64,000 bases of DNA from Rutstroemia sp. NJR-2017a BVV2 (Eukaryota; Ascomycota; Leotiomycetes; Helotiales; Rutstroemiaceae), in assembly GCA_002946415.1 (NCBI GenBank), contig NJPS01000022.1, forward strand, positions 310,001 through 374,000, read 5' to 3'. Shown here one piece after another: positions 24,058 to 35,916 of the stretch. Each line of letters opens with the position of its first letter. Positions within the stretch are counted from its first letter, which is position 1. A program made the translations under genes and the position numbers. The notes under the pieces are model-generated. The model was not told the DNA's origin, searched no databases, and worked only from the letters and a program-made list of their open reading frames with translations.

Positions 24058-25067
24058 ATGGCGATATTGTCGCCTTCAGGACAGGAACGACTGTTCATCC
24101 TGGGCTTGGGAGCCACTACATGTGCTATCATTGGGCTCATGCGACGCATGCTTGTACACTATCGCGACACAGCGGCATTACCACCTACTGAGAATAAATC
24201 TCACTACATCGACCAAGACACCGAGGACTCGTTGAAGCTTAGCACGCTGGATAAGCTGCTAGACAATCCGAATTATGGAATCCAAGAGACAGCTGCTATC
24301 ATAATATGCGAACGTGCTCTCCATGACAAGAACACCTTGGACATTTTGCTTTGGTATATCACTCGTCCAGACCACGATACACGAGAAAAGGGCATCAGGG
24401 CATTGACTATGATAATGAATAGTTGTGCGTATGCCACTCCAGCCCTAAAGAACAGGAATAGCTAACGGAGTATATTGTAGCAACCGCTGGTCTAGTTCAC
24501 AAACCGAAAACATATTCTGCCTTGGTTAAATCACTCGAATATTCGCTGACAGATTACGAACACAACCCATACGATCCAGAATGGGATAATTGGCACCTTC
24601 GTGATGTAGCAGAACAAGGATGTCTGATAATACTGGGACAATTGGTTCATAAGTTTGATGTTGAAGAGCTCATAAATGCTGGATTTGTGGAACGTTGGCT
24701 TGTGAAGGAGCCTTGGGGTGGTGAAGGCGATGAAGGACGTCAGGGCAAATTTATGGACTCACTTTCCAAGGAGAACCGGTTAAATCAAATTCTTTTGAGG
24801 TTATTCAGACACAAGGGAGGTAGAAGGAGGCTAGAAGAAGCTAAGCTTCTACCCCCAAGACCCCCTCTCGAGAAAGAACAAATGACGACGGACGGTGTGG
24901 ATGATGCGGCTATGGAAGACTTCGAAGGGATGTTTGTCGAAAGTCGAAGACCGAGAGATCAAAGCATGGCAGAAGAACATCTCCGAAGGCGCCACCGAGA
25001 GGCCATGGTCCTGAACGACGGCACAAGGCCTTTGGGAAGGGACGACATTATTCAACGTGAACGGTGA
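24058..25067 (+). CDS. Armadillo-like membrane-anchored fungal protein
   Basis: Two exons, 24058-24424 and 24481-25067; 317 aa. Residues about 12-31 (RLFILGLGATTCAIIGLMRR) form a likely membrane anchor. After a polar linker, helical pairs (KLSTLDKLLDNPNYGIQE, DILLWYITRPDHDTREKGIR) look like armadillo/HEAT units, continued in exon 2 (WHLRDVAEQGCLIILGQL, FVERWLVKEPWGG). The C-terminal third is charged and probably disordered. I recognise it as a conserved Pezizomycotina type but know no function. The two tandem minimal uORFs at 24022-24045 sit just upstream. It shares a 243-bp divergent promoter with NOP14, which would fit co-expression, an inference only. Confidence 0.85.
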
Positions 25068-26626
25068 CTACATTCCTAGGTAGAAGCGAAACATGACATC
25101 GAGTTGATCATAAGATCGCCGCCAAATATGATGTCCCCTGGTTTCAAAACTTTCCGTAGAAGGGAGCCCCTATGTCTGTGCGACCTAACGGCCGCCGATT
25201 CATACCGTCCCATCTTCTTACACCGCCTGCCATTGTTTCGTTATCACAGACAGAGCTATTGAATTTAGCATTTAGCGCAGCGGTTGCGGCTATTCCCTTC
25301 GTAGCGACATGTCACAGCTTGGACTTGAACAACCAAAGCGAAAATGCAGACATCAGCATAAGGTTACTTTAATGAAGTCTTGTACCACTGACGATGTTTA
25401 CATACGCAACGGCAAAAATAGCATCTTATCGTGCTGAAAAGCCATGAGGCATATTGCGACACTCTCTAACCAACTAGACGCCGCCAATGATTCTCGGACT
25501 CACTTATGCAGGTACCTGCATGGGGGCCCTACTAACAACATACCGGTTGGACCAGCAACGGATCCCCAGACTCTTCAGCTTGAGATTTTGAATCGATTGA
25601 CCGAAGTCCTTCGTAGCACTTCGTATGACTTCAGGTCGACGGAAGGTTGAGCGATGATCGAGAGACATGGCCCCGAGTATGCCGACTGTGATGAAGAAGA
25701 TATTGACGGGTGTTCCTCCTCTAAACCAGCTCTGTGACTCCCCCAATGCACATCTTGTAATCTCCATAATCCCCCATCGACGCCTGTCTACTTGCCGCAC
25801 ACCTGCAGTACAGAGTCCTTGGGGAGTTCGTTGAGCATAGATCGCCAGAGGATACTGCTGCACTGCTGATCGTACGGAAAGTGTTTCGACAAGGCTTCCT
25901 TTGGTTTGCCTGATAAATGGTCATCCCTTATCCACTTTTAGAACGTTCTACTGAAGGGGATTGATTGGACATCCACGATAATTTAGATTATGAGAAGCTT
26001 TCCGTGATGTGCTCGGGCATTTCTGCCTCCATTCCTCAGCTGCGAAGTCTACTGTACAGATCAAGGAACGAAGAGCCACAATTCGTATACCTAGCTGTCA
26101 GGATAGAACCATGCCATTGGTTCTGCTGAGAGCGAAGGCATCCTTTCGCCGTTGACCGTGATACTTCCTGTTTACACAAGGATGGGATGAAGTAGTACTT
26201 ATGAATAATTACACTTCAACTCACCCTTTCTCCTGCAGCACTTTTGCTCTTTCCTCGGTCTTGGTCGTGTATATGAACAACTAAAGCTAACAGTTACTCG
26301 TATCTGTAACTAACAGCCAGTTACTCCTGCTCTCTCACTTCCATTGTCCTTCTTGATCTCATATATTACTACCACTCGTTTCTCCCCAGTCTTTCTCTCT
26401 CTTACACTTAAGGACCCGTACATCTTCTTAACCCATTATCTATTTAATCTTCATTATCCAAAGGATTCCCCTGTACATATAATATTGTATTGAAACAGCC
26501 AGACCGATATTATCGTACAGTACAAAGAAAAGTGGTGCATTGAACGTGGCACCAAGGTTGAGATTGAGACAAGTGGTTGGTGCCGGTGCTGTTTACTTAC
26601 CCGAGAAGTACAATATCATCATAACC
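25068..26626. other. Intergenic region
   Basis: About 1.56 kb ahead of the CAP-Gly gene. Short frames at 25172-25372 and 25444-25650 have no recognisable features. The last 300 bp are CT-rich and look like promoter and 5' leader. An open in-frame stretch upstream of the main start begins at TTG 26540 but has no ATG. Confidence 0.45.
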
Positions 26627-29223
26627 ATGCGTTCGCCCAAGAAAAACACCAAATCAACCCCAAATCTTAACTCGCTATATAATAAGTCGGTATCACAATC
26701 CACCGCTCCGCCTGTGCCTACTACGAATAACGGCTTCGATTTCGGCTTAAATAGACAAGCATCTCTCGCGTCCCTTACTTCTGGTTCACTGGCCGCCCTG
26801 CCAGATGCGACCAAACGATACCCGCTGTCAACGGTTTTAGATGAACGGACTCCAACAATAGGCAACATGCCACCATTCACGCCATCTCGTTTTGGGGGTT
26901 CGGAGGATGTGGAAGTGGGCGACCTGGTGGATGTACCTGGCAACATGTATGGGACGGTGAAGTTCGTGGGCACAGTTCAAGGAAAGAAAGGCACATTCGC
27001 TGGCGTGGAACTAAGTGAGGAATTTGCCTCGAAGGGAAAAAACAATGGTGACGTGGATGGGTGAGGCTCGCCGAAGAATTATTTCTACAAGTAATATGCG
27101 CTGATGAATATCGCAGGATATCCTACTTTTCAACATCCATCGAAGGCGCTGGCATTTTTCTTCCTGTGGCTAGAGCAATGCGTCGCAGTCCACCATCGTC
27201 TCATGAAGGCTCGTTCTCACTCACCCCATCATCACCAACAATGAGTAACAAGACTGGAGGATTAGACTCATCGTATTACCCGCCGACTCCCTCTTTACCA
27301 AAATTTAGTCAATCCGTGGGCCCTGGGGGGAGAGCCACAAGCCCTTTCGTTAAGAAAACACGCTCATCTACCCAACGACCCGAGTCACCGGTCCGCAGGC
27401 CAGCTACAACAAGGCCGTCATTGAGCACACCACAACCAAGGATTCCCTCTCGATATACAAGTGCAAGTCCGGCGCCTGGAAAATTTGGACAAAGTGTAAG
27501 AGGGACCCAGGATTCCAGAGATCCAAGCAAGAGAGTTGGTTATACTTCAAAAAATGGAATGAAACCAAGCATCACGCCTAGGAGTGCATCGGCACTTGGA
27601 GGGCCCGGGACTGGGCCTATGAATCTTAGTGATGACGACGCTACTCCCGTGAGAGTTGCGCGCACAACCACTAATGGAAGTATAAGTTCGGTGTCTTCAT
27701 TCAGTGCGAAGTTAAGACCAGCCTCCCGTGCAGCCTCTAGAGCTAACGACGACGAACTTGACCGCCTGCGCAGTCAATTGGAGGACCGAGAGAGACAACT
27801 TAGAGACCAGGCTTCCAGCTTGGCAGATATGGAGAATAGTCTCTTAGAAGTACAGGCGTTGATGAATAGTACAGATAGTGACATGAATAGCAACCAGCAC
27901 AACCGGAATAGCATGGAGGACACGGATGCGGCCCAGTTAAGGATGATACTGCGAGAGAAGAACGAAAAGATTGCCATGTTGACCGCGGAGTTCGATGCTC
28001 ATCGAGCAGATTTCAGGAGCACTATCGATACGCTCGAATTGGCCAGTACGGAGACGGAACGTGTGTACGAGAAGAGAGTCGACGATCTTTTGATGGAACT
28101 AAGGGAAATGCAAGAGCGAAGCGAAGATGTCGACAGTGTTGCACGACAATTGAAGCAACTCGAGGAGCTTGTTCAAGAGCTTGAAGAGGGTCTGGAAGAT
28201 GCAAGAAGAGGAGAAGCTGAAGCGCGTGGTGAGGTCGAATTCCTACGCGGAGAAGTGGAAAGAACTAGGTCCGAACTTCGTAGGGAGCGTGAGAAGACAG
28301 CAGAAGCCATCAGTAATGCCAACGCAAATTCGAATGGTGATGCAGCAGCTTTGACGAAAGAACTTCAGCAAAGGGATGATGAGATTCGTGGATTAAAAGC
28401 TATCATACACTCGCTGAGTCGAGATGGTATTCCTGACACAAGCTCGCCGACACCTGACATGGATAAGACGCCAACTCATCGACCAAGCTTGAGTCGAAGT
28501 CAACAAACAAGCGCTTCAGTTATATCCAAGGATGATAAACAGGCACGGGAAAAATTGGAACAAGAAGTTAGGGAGCTGCGTGCGATGTTGGAGTCTAAAG
28601 AGAACAAAGAGGAGCAGATGGAACGCGAACTGGAAGGACTACGAAGGGGAAGCGTTAGCAACCCTCCAGCTCAGCGGACAAGCGCATTGAGTACTGCAAC
28701 AGTTACACAGGATAGAGACTCATACAGAGATTCCAAAGGTACCAATGGAAGCTGGCATGATCGCGACAGAGCTCCGGAGCCACATCGGAACACCCTCGAC
28801 CCTATGCCAGAAAGTGACACCTACTCTTCCGCAGCGGAAAGTTTCTGCGAATTATGCGAAACTTCAGGTCATGATATCCTTACATGCACGAACATGTTCG
28901 GACCCGGTGGACACACCAGAAACGCATCGGGACCACCTCAACGCACCGGCAAGGATGTTGTGATGGAAGTGCTCAAGCTCTCGCCAAAGCCACTCCAACA
29001 ACAAGATGAGAATGTGAACAAGGACACACCCGCACCATTGTCACCGCAGAAGAAATCATCACCGGTGGTTGAAACCCCGCCCGTCAAAGTCACCCCCAAT
29101 CCAATGGAGTCGGGTCCTGCGGCTGGAAAGGAGAGCGGCGTTATTGATATGGATAAATGGTGCGGTGTGTGTGAACGCGAGGGCCACGATAGTATTGATT
29201 GTCCTTTCGAAGATGCGTTCTAG
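26627..29223 (+). CDS. CLIP-170-like microtubule plus-end protein (CAP-Gly, coiled coil, zinc knuckles)
   Basis: Two exons, 26627-27060 and 27117-29223; 846 aa. The intron splits the CAP-Gly domain. CLIP proteins (Tip1, Bik1) track growing microtubule ends and link them to dynein and the cortex (family knowledge). The CAP-Gly domain spans about residues 97-170: VGDLVDVPGNMYGTVKFVG, GTFAGVEL, GKNNG and YFSTSIEGAGIFLPV. The usual GKNDG is GKNNG here. A Ser/Pro/Arg-rich basic linker follows (170-360), then a long coiled coil (about 365-680). Two CCHC zinc knuckles end the protein: CELCETSGHDILTC and CGVCEREGHDSIDC, the arrangement seen in CLIP-170. The ATG at 26627 is the first in frame. Confidence 0.95.
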
Positions 29224-30301
29224 ATGGAGAGCACAATTGTAATGCATAGCGTGGGAAACTGGATAAACCGAAGTCCCTTTCCCCGTCTTAACGGCCTATG
29301 GGGTTAGTATTTGTTCATTGCATGCATGGAGCGTTATCAAAGTCAGTCGCCGAATCCTTGTGCAGCAAAGCTATATACCCACTTCTTATCTGTATTTTTT
29401 CTTCGACTTCTTCATGTTGTATTGTTCTTGGGTTACGTTGGGGTATGCATACATCAGGGGATGAAGACAGGATGAGATGATTGCTTGTATTGATTTTTAT
29501 TATGATTGACATGGGATTCGGATGCATGACATGGTGATGATTTGAGTATTAGAGATGGGAAGTTGTAGTATGGGGCTATGGATATGTAGTATAGGAGTAG
29601 TAAATTCAAATCATGGATTGGGATATGACTTGGGTGCTCCATTGGTGTTGTGCTGCTTGAGGTTGTTGTCTGATGTGCTGTGGCTCTTTTATGTTGTTGT
29701 GATGTCTCCTACTCTGGACTTTGTGTATGGCAAGTGGGCTTGCATATATGTTGTTTTGAGGGATGAGGCAGATGTGCTATGATACTACTTCTTGAATTTT
29801 ACGATAATGTCCCTCGTCCTTCTGGACTTTGGGAATCCCAGTTGTGCGTCCTTGCTTGTTTTAATTGAGCTTTCTGAAGAGCTGCAGGAGAAATAGCAAC
29901 ACTGGATTTCGTTCTTGGGTTAGATATGATAAGTGATGAATTGTCTATGAGAAACAGTGCTGCCGAGTCTACTTGGGATACTGGGTTCCGTCTGCTGGTT
30001 TCACGGTTCTTGTAGGTGTGAGAAAGTACGAGGTGCATTCAGATGAATGTATCTGTCATTCCGCTGAGCATCTAAGAGACCAAGGGTATCAACAAACACA
30101 TCAAAACCTCCCTATTTACGTTTCAACACCAGACACTTTTGAGTGTGATATGCCATAATATCTTCTTCATCTCAATAGTCCTCGTCACGAATAAAACCAC
30201 CTTTCATCTGAACTCACGAAATCCGTCACATGCTATAGAATCGTCCCTATACTACACCCGTGTACGAATGACATCTAATAACTTCTTAGGTGTCTCTTAG
30301 T
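29224..30301. other. Convergent intergenic region
   Basis: About 1.1 kb between the CAP-Gly and copper transporter stop codons. T- and G-rich in its first half; no gene, tRNA or repeat recognised. Confidence 0.5.
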
Positions 30302-31075
30302 CTAATGACAAGCTGTCTCCTTTGCAGCCGACGTATTTTTCCCAAACACGAAATATCCCACAAATGCACCAACTCCTACGGCCAACATAACCCATCCATT
30401 ATAAGTCATAAACAGTAACCTAATCTTTCGTCAGCATCTGTTCCCCTCACGCATACTAAAAGTGGGAACAGAAAAGACTTACATCAACATGAAAGCATAG
30501 AAATTTTGCACAGCATACAACGCCGCTTTCACCACATGCGCGCGATTGGTCCCTGTTGCTGCATCCGAACGTCCTGAGAAGAGGAAAGGCGTGTTTTCAG
30601 TATTGTTTTCTCTTTCGTCTTGAGAATCTTGAATGGGGACTTTGGCGTTGGTAAGGGAGAAGGTCTCAGCTTTTCATTCCGGGGCGTGGTGGGTATGAAA
30701 GTAGAGCATGCTGGGATGGAGGAAAGGGAGAAAAGAAGAGAACATACGAGTAATACTACCGCCCTGTTGGCGCTCAACCCACGACTCGTAGCGTCTGGTC
30801 ATCGATCGGATGGCTTCGTAGCCGGCGGTTAGAAAGACGATGGCGAGGAGAGAGAGGATGAGCGTGAATGTGCTGCGGATGTGCCACCAGTGGAAGATTA
30901 TGCAGAGGTTGGTTGCGTCCCATGTGAATAGCATCTGTGTTTCGAAAGGTCAGTTTGTGATTGCGACGAGTTAGAATCGGAAGAGACGTACGTTCATAGG
31001 GCACCTGTCGCCGCCCATATCCATGCCTCCGTGGCCCATATCCATACCACCGTGATTCATGTGTGAGTGGTCCAT
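30302..31075 (-). CDS. CTR family copper transporter
   Basis: Four exons: 31075-30992, 30934-30748, 30669-30483, 30419-30302; 191 aa. CTR proteins form trimeric Cu(I) channels at the plasma membrane or vacuole (family knowledge). The N-terminus is rich in Met and His (MDHSHMNHGGMDMGHGGMDM), a copper-collecting extracellular segment. TM1 follows in exon 2 (FTLILSLLAIVFLTAGYEAI). The cytosolic loop is polar. The C-terminal pair carries MLMLLFM (MxxxM pore motif) and GVGAFVGYFVFG (GxxxG packing). The chain ends with Ala-Cys-His, a common cytosolic copper-passing end. The exon 3 acceptor (AAAAG at 30670) is weak, so 30669 is the least certain junction. Divergent from BNA1. Confidence 0.93.
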
Positions 31076-31513
31076 AATGAGGGTTTGTTGTGTGGTGTTG
31101 TCGTTGTTCTGATTCTAGTGAAGCTTCGGGGTAGCTTAGGCCGGGAGGTACTCGAGTTTCGGATGTCTAAGTGCTGTTGAAAGATGCGATTGATTCACTA
31201 CAAGGTAGAAAGTTGAGATGAAGCTTAAATGTTGTAATATATAAAGCCAATCCCTCAAGTCTGATAACAAAACGGAGTTGGAATCTGGAACATGGAGCTC
31301 GTCTCAAATGTAGGTAAGGTTATATGCTCGAACTTGCTCATCTTATCTAAAGCAGCGGCTGTCTATCCTTACTGCGGCGGTCGTGCTTACTGCACGATAA
31401 GGCATGATCCAGCTTTATCGGCGCGATTTAGGAGGGGTATAGTTACGTTCTGACACCGTACAATTTCATATCCATATTCATATTTTATATCTATATCCAA
31501 ATAGATTTTCACA
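31076..31513. promoter_or_regulatory. Divergent promoter between copper transporter and BNA1
   Basis: 438 bp. Contains GATAAG (about 31398) and a repeated ATATCC/ATATTC AT-rich stretch at 31468-31502 close to the BNA1 start. CTTGCTCA near 31333 resembles a Mac1-like TTTGCTCA box with one change; no copper element is firmly supported. Confidence 0.35.
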
Positions 31514-32163
31514 ATGCTCTCTACACCTTTGAATCTGCCTAAGTGGTGAGTACTCTATTGTGATCATTGTTGTCATATCTGGAGACCATGCTAACTGTTT
31601 TCCAGGCTTGAAGAGAACTCTCATCTCTTGCAACCTCCGGTGAACAACTATTGCGTCTACAACAAAGATGTGACTGTAATGGTGCGGTATTCTGTCTCCC
31701 CTACCTGCTTATTCTAACAAGTGCGCAGATCGTCGGCGGACCCAATGCGCGGACAGACTACCATATCAACGAAACTGCCGAATGGTTCTACCAGTACAAA
31801 GGCGCAATGATGCTTAAAGTCGTCGACGAGGGCGAATTCAAAGACATAATAATTGGCGAAGGGGAGATGTTCCTCCTGCCACCTAATACACCACATAACC
31901 CTGTGCGATTTGCGAATACAGTTGGAATAGTACTAGAGCAACCGAGGCCAAAGGAATCGTTGGATAGATTGAGATGGTATTGCACAAATTGCAACGAGGT
32001 GGTAGACGAAGCTGCGTTTCACTGCACAGATTTGGGAACACAGATTAAAGAAGCTGTGAATAACTTCAAAGGCAGTGAAGAGAGGAGAAAGTGCACGAAG
32101 TGCGGAACGATGGCAGAATCTGCCCCTCCGCCGGGATCTATCAAAGATCCGAATCTGCCATGA
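31514..32163 (+). CDS. BNA1: 3-hydroxyanthranilate 3,4-dioxygenase
   Basis: Three exons, 31514-31545, 31606-31681 and 31729-32163; 180 aa against 177 in yeast. It opens the ring of 3-hydroxyanthranilate with O2 to give the precursor of quinolinate in the kynurenine route to NAD. The cupin shows the iron ligands: His and Glu in RTDYHINETAEWFYQ, and the third His in PPNTPHNPVRF. The C-terminal rubredoxin-like zinc site has its two CxxC pairs (CTNC and CTKC). The codon for Trp before Leu-Glu-Glu is split by the first intron, and the N-terminus (LNLPKWLEEN) matches the family. Single-domain and cytosolic. Confidence 0.97.
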
Positions 32164-32260
32164 TCGAAGAATGAAAGATGGGCGAAGTGGTCCTGACTTG
32201 TAATGGTATCTTGTTATTTATAGTGATATATATATGTATAATATATAAGTACGAACCACA

Positions 32261-33149
32261 CTATGTCTCCTTGAACTCGTATGTGCTGGTCGATTCCTCA
32301 ACCGCAACCTCAATCTTCCCCTCCTCCAACTCCTTACCATCAACCTTGATACCAGCTCTCATAACATCACCCGGGACAACAGGTCCCACGCCCTTAGGAG
32401 TGCCAGTCAAGACGATATCACCCTTCTCCAAAGTCATGACCTTAGAGATATCACTCAGTATCCTAGGAATCTTGAACAGCATCAATTCCGTCGAGTCGGC
32501 TTGTCGATGTTCATTATTAACAGTGAGGTATAATTCCGCCTTATGTGGGTTCGGGATCGCGGACTTGGAAATGATATTGCTCATTGGCAAGAAAGTGTCG
32601 AAACCCTTCGCAATATCCCATGGAAGACCCTTCTTCTTCGCTTCGTTCTGAGCATTGCGTGCAGTCATATCGATGCTCAATGCATAGCCTATTTCAACCA
32701 AGTGTCAGCTTTTTCCCCACAATGTAGTGACTCATTCATAAGACGCACTCTCAACAGAATCCAAAGCCTCCTTCTCATTGTCCGGTTCCAGATCCTTAAC
32801 CCTCTTCCCCATGATCAGAGCCAATTCCACTTCATAATGTAAATCCACACCCTTGGGCCGAATAACGGCTCCGGAGTTCGGAGGTAGAATCGAAGAGGTG
32901 GGTTTGAGGAAAAAGAAGGGTTGTTTGGGCTTGCTGTTATTCAATTCGGTGATATGGTCTCTAGTTTGTGGTTGGTTAGCTATATGAGTGTATGCGACAG
33001 CTTTGGGTAGCTCAATGGAGAAAATAGAGGTTGTGCTGAATGGTGGGAGGAGATTTGACTTACGCATAGTTTCGTCCAATGCATACAACTTTTGATGCAT
33101 TTTTGAAAGGAGATGCGGTCGATAGACCACGGCGGAAGAAGAGAGACAT
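32261..33149 (-). CDS. FAHD1: Fumarylacetoacetate hydrolase-domain protein (acylpyruvase, FAHD1-like)
   Basis: Three exons, 33149-33064, 32960-32749 and 32688-32261; 241 aa. FAHD1 proteins hydrolyse acylpyruvates and decarboxylate oxaloacetate in mitochondria (family knowledge). The fold marks are CIGRNYADHITEL, FLKPTSSILPPNSG, the metal-binding Glu pair in HYEVELALIMGK, the metal-binding Asp in ALSIDMTARN, KGFDTFLP and GDIVLTGTPKGVGPV. Residues 1-18 (MSLFFRRGLSTASPFKNA) have Arg and Ser without acidic residues, like a mitochondrial presequence. It converges on BNA1 with only 97 bp between the stop codons, so the 3' UTRs probably overlap. Confidence 0.94.
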
Positions 33150-33474
33150 GGTGAAGGAATATGCGACAGAAAGATATACAAAATCCAAGCTATTTATGTA
33201 CAGAACGGAATAATGTCTAAGATGTGGTAGTGAGAAGGTTCAAGCAACTGCTCCTGTCAGTTTACATCTTCCTTGACCTTGATGGTTGTAGTGGGGCAAT
33301 TGGGGATAACTTTATCCTCCCACCCGAGGCCTGACGGGATCAGCTTGGCGAGTGCTCGTAGATCATATCATCGTAAGGCTTACATCATTCATGTCGCAGA
33401 TTCGAATTTGTACACAACTCAATTACAAGTACGCCTTCTTAACTGTTGATTGCTCTTTGGTACATTCGGCAAAT
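33150..33474. promoter_or_regulatory. Divergent promoter region
   Basis: 325 bp between the FAHD1-like gene and the orphan at 33475. Nothing notable seen. Confidence 0.4.
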
Positions 33475-34230
33475 ATGGCGTCCTCGGATTCCCTCCCACA
33501 GCCAACTCTTCAAATAGCACAAGTCCTGGCAGACCTCAATTCTCTCAAACAAGCAGTATGTTAACCCCTCACCACTCATCCATTCACACCCGCCCTCAAC
33601 ATACAGACCCTTTCGCACATCCCCACCCTCACCCCACCCCCTATCCCCTCTATCCCCAGCTAATCCATACCGTCCCTTCCAGCCACCCGCTGCAGCCCTC
33701 ACCCTCCTTCACGCCCTCAACAACCTCCCCACCACACGCCATAACTCCCGCCCCTCAATCCACATATCAACACCACCTAAATTCGACCGACTCGGGCGTC
33801 GCGTAGTTTCGAACTCCAACTCTGGAAACCAGTCACCTTCTGGCCGACCTACCTTATCCAAAGAGACGTCTACTGCGCCCTCTGCCTCCAATGCTGTGAG
33901 TGAGGGCAGCTCGGGTAGTGTTTATGGGCTCAAGAATGCGGGTGCAGATGAGGTAGGTTTCCTTCTTGTTTCTTTTGTGTTTGGGATTGGTATGGGACGG
34001 AGAGGAAGTGCTGATACTGGATACAACAGACGGATGTAGATCTTGTACGAGCGAAGGAGTTGCTGATATACTACGAGAAGAGGGACAAGTTGCGGGATTT
34101 GGGCATTACGGGATTGAAGAGATCGCAAGAGAGGGTTAATGCTGTGCTTGCTAAGCAAGAACAGAAAGAGGCAGAAGAGAGGGAGAAGGTTGCTAAGATG
34201 AGACGGTTGGGAGCCGGTGGTCGAAGATGA
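33475..34230 (+). CDS. Uncharacterised small fungal protein
   Basis: Three exons, 33475-33555, 33683-33952 and 34030-34230, all phase 0; 183 aa. The first 60 residues look helical (LQIAQVLADLNSLKQA, AALTLLHALNNLPTT), followed by a Ser/Thr-rich linker and a basic coiled-coil C-terminus (VDLVRAKELLIYYEKRDKLR, then QERVNAVLAKQEQKEAEE). Intron 1 (127 nt) is strikingly C-rich. Its acceptor at 33682 was chosen because it keeps the frame; the CCCCAG about 20 nt earlier does not. No family recognised. The layout suggests a small adaptor or complex subunit, which is a guess. Confidence 0.65.
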
Positions 34231-34638
34231 TCATGTCAATGGGGAACATAGAGACAAGATCGGGCACTTGGCATTGTTAGGAGTTTCGCGTATACCCAAG
34301 AAAGTTGGTAAGAGTATTCATTTTCAATCTGAAATTATTCGTTAAGGCAAAGCTTCTCAGTTAAGGGTCATGAGGGATGTATTTTTGCGTGTTGTTCAAC
34401 AGGTTGTATGCCAATCTTTGTCAATCCAGTCTAGTTCCTAACCCCCTTGTTCTCAGCTTCACGGTTTTCATGTCTCCATCTCTTCATAACATGCAGGCTT
34501 CTTTCCCTCTATCCCTGTGAGCTTCCGATCAGGTCTTACAAGTTTTCCTTCGTAACCTATAAAACTTCCTCCATGACCCGCGAGCGCTTCCTCCATCCTA
34601 GTAAACTTAGATCTCAAGCGCGGGGACATCTGTCGTTG
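34231..34638. other. Convergent intergenic region
   Basis: 408 bp between two orphan genes' stop codons; 3' UTR sequence, nothing recognised. Confidence 0.45.
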
Positions 34639-35916
34639 TCATTGAGGAACATAAATAGGCGCGGCTATAGGGGGAGCGGAAGCCAAAGCAGGGATCTCGA
34701 CAGGGACTGATGGCGGTTCTCCAAAGCCAGAAGGCAATCCAGATCCAATCTTGTCGAGCGCCATCTTCGTTGGTCCCGCGAGTTCTGATCCAACAATCAC
34801 CACAAGAACAGGCGTTCTTAAGCATACTTTCCTGCATTTTCGAACACCGGTCCGAAACTGCTTAAGCGCTTTATCCTTGCGCTTTACATGTTTGTCTAGC
34901 GGGTTCGGCAGCTCAGGAACCGCATCAGTGGCTTCGGCGACGTCAGGAACAGGCGTAGGAACAGGCGCAGGAACAGGAGCAGGGACAGGTCCATCAGCCT
35001 GCTCCAAAGCGTCTGGGACTGCTTCAAGTGGTTCAGGGACAACCGAAGAGTCCATGAATGCATCGCCCATATTCATGGACAAGAATCTCGCCATGTTTGG
35101 AAGGTCGTCCAGCTTTGTTGTTGGACTGATGGTTCTAGGACTTATTTCAGGGCAAGGGCCTCGAATGTCACTGGGCAATCTGTCAAAGTCGTGGATAGTA
35201 ATACCGGATGAGAACATAGGTTTTTCGTAGGATCCGTCCAGCTCACGTCTATTTGGGGACGCAGGCGCTGTTATAAATGTGTCCACCAGTCCATTGGCTG
35301 GTGACTCGGGTTGAATGTAATTTTCCGTGGCGAGAGTGGCATGAAGTTCTCCTTTTTCTTTTTCGACCTTCGCATGGTTTTTAAAGCTCTCATCATTATC
35401 TGGATGTCCCAAAGGGATGTAGGTTCTGACTGATGGCTCTCCCGTTGGAACATCAAGGCATCCTGTGGACATAGGCGGCCCTTTCAAAGTGGAGCGGACG
35501 CTGTCGAGTTGGGAGACTAACGTTATTTAGTGTCTATATAAGCAGACCCTTGAGTAAGAGGAGATACCTGTCTCGAGCTCATCAAACTCGAATGAAGATT
35601 CAGGTAATTTGGGAAGGGCCTCGAAATAATCTATGCCTTTCCCCTTGTTGGCAGGCGCTTTCGGCGGAACCTGTTGAGGCAGGTCTCGTAGAACCACTTC
35701 TTCTGCTATCCCGCTCATGTTTGGAGAAAGCGCGCAGTTTTTGAAGAATCGTGCGAAGTGGGCAGTGGAAAGAGTAGGAAGCGGAGTATAAAGATCGGGA
35801 CTGGAGCTTCGCGAAAGAGGAGGAGATGAGGGTGCTCTGAGTGATAACGACAGTGGACTACTACATCCAGGCGATCTCGCGACAGACAAGAATTCCTCTG
35901 CATCGAAGTCTGGCAT
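34639..35916 (-). CDS. Uncharacterised Pro/Ser-rich fungal protein
   Basis: Two exons, 35916-35568 and 35516-34639; 408 aa. The start (MPDFDAEEFL) was chosen over upstream in-frame ATGs because the upstream residues do not look like protein. Residues 1-60 are Ser/Pro-rich; the middle is polar. A tandem 12-nt repeat encodes PVPAPVPAPVPTPVP near residue 285. A basic segment follows (HVKRKDKALKQFRTGVRKCRKV), then a hydrophobic stretch TPVLVVIVGSELAG that could be a membrane-associated or buried strand. The last 40 residues are Pro/Ala-rich. I recognise no domain and assign no function. Confidence 0.65.
34945..34992. repeat. Coding minisatellite, four 12-nt units
   Basis: Four units like AGGAACAGGCGT lie head to tail within the Pro/Ser-rich orphan. 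On the coding (minus) strand each unit encodes Pro-Val-Pro-Ala or a close variant. Confidence 0.85.

Noticed and set aside
26540..26626. 29-residue N-terminal extension of the CAP-Gly protein from a TTG
   Set aside because: No ATG; near-cognate initiation cannot be supported from sequence.
34751..35230. 159-aa plus-strand Gly/Thr-rich frame
   Set aside because: Antisense reading of the PVPA minisatellite region.
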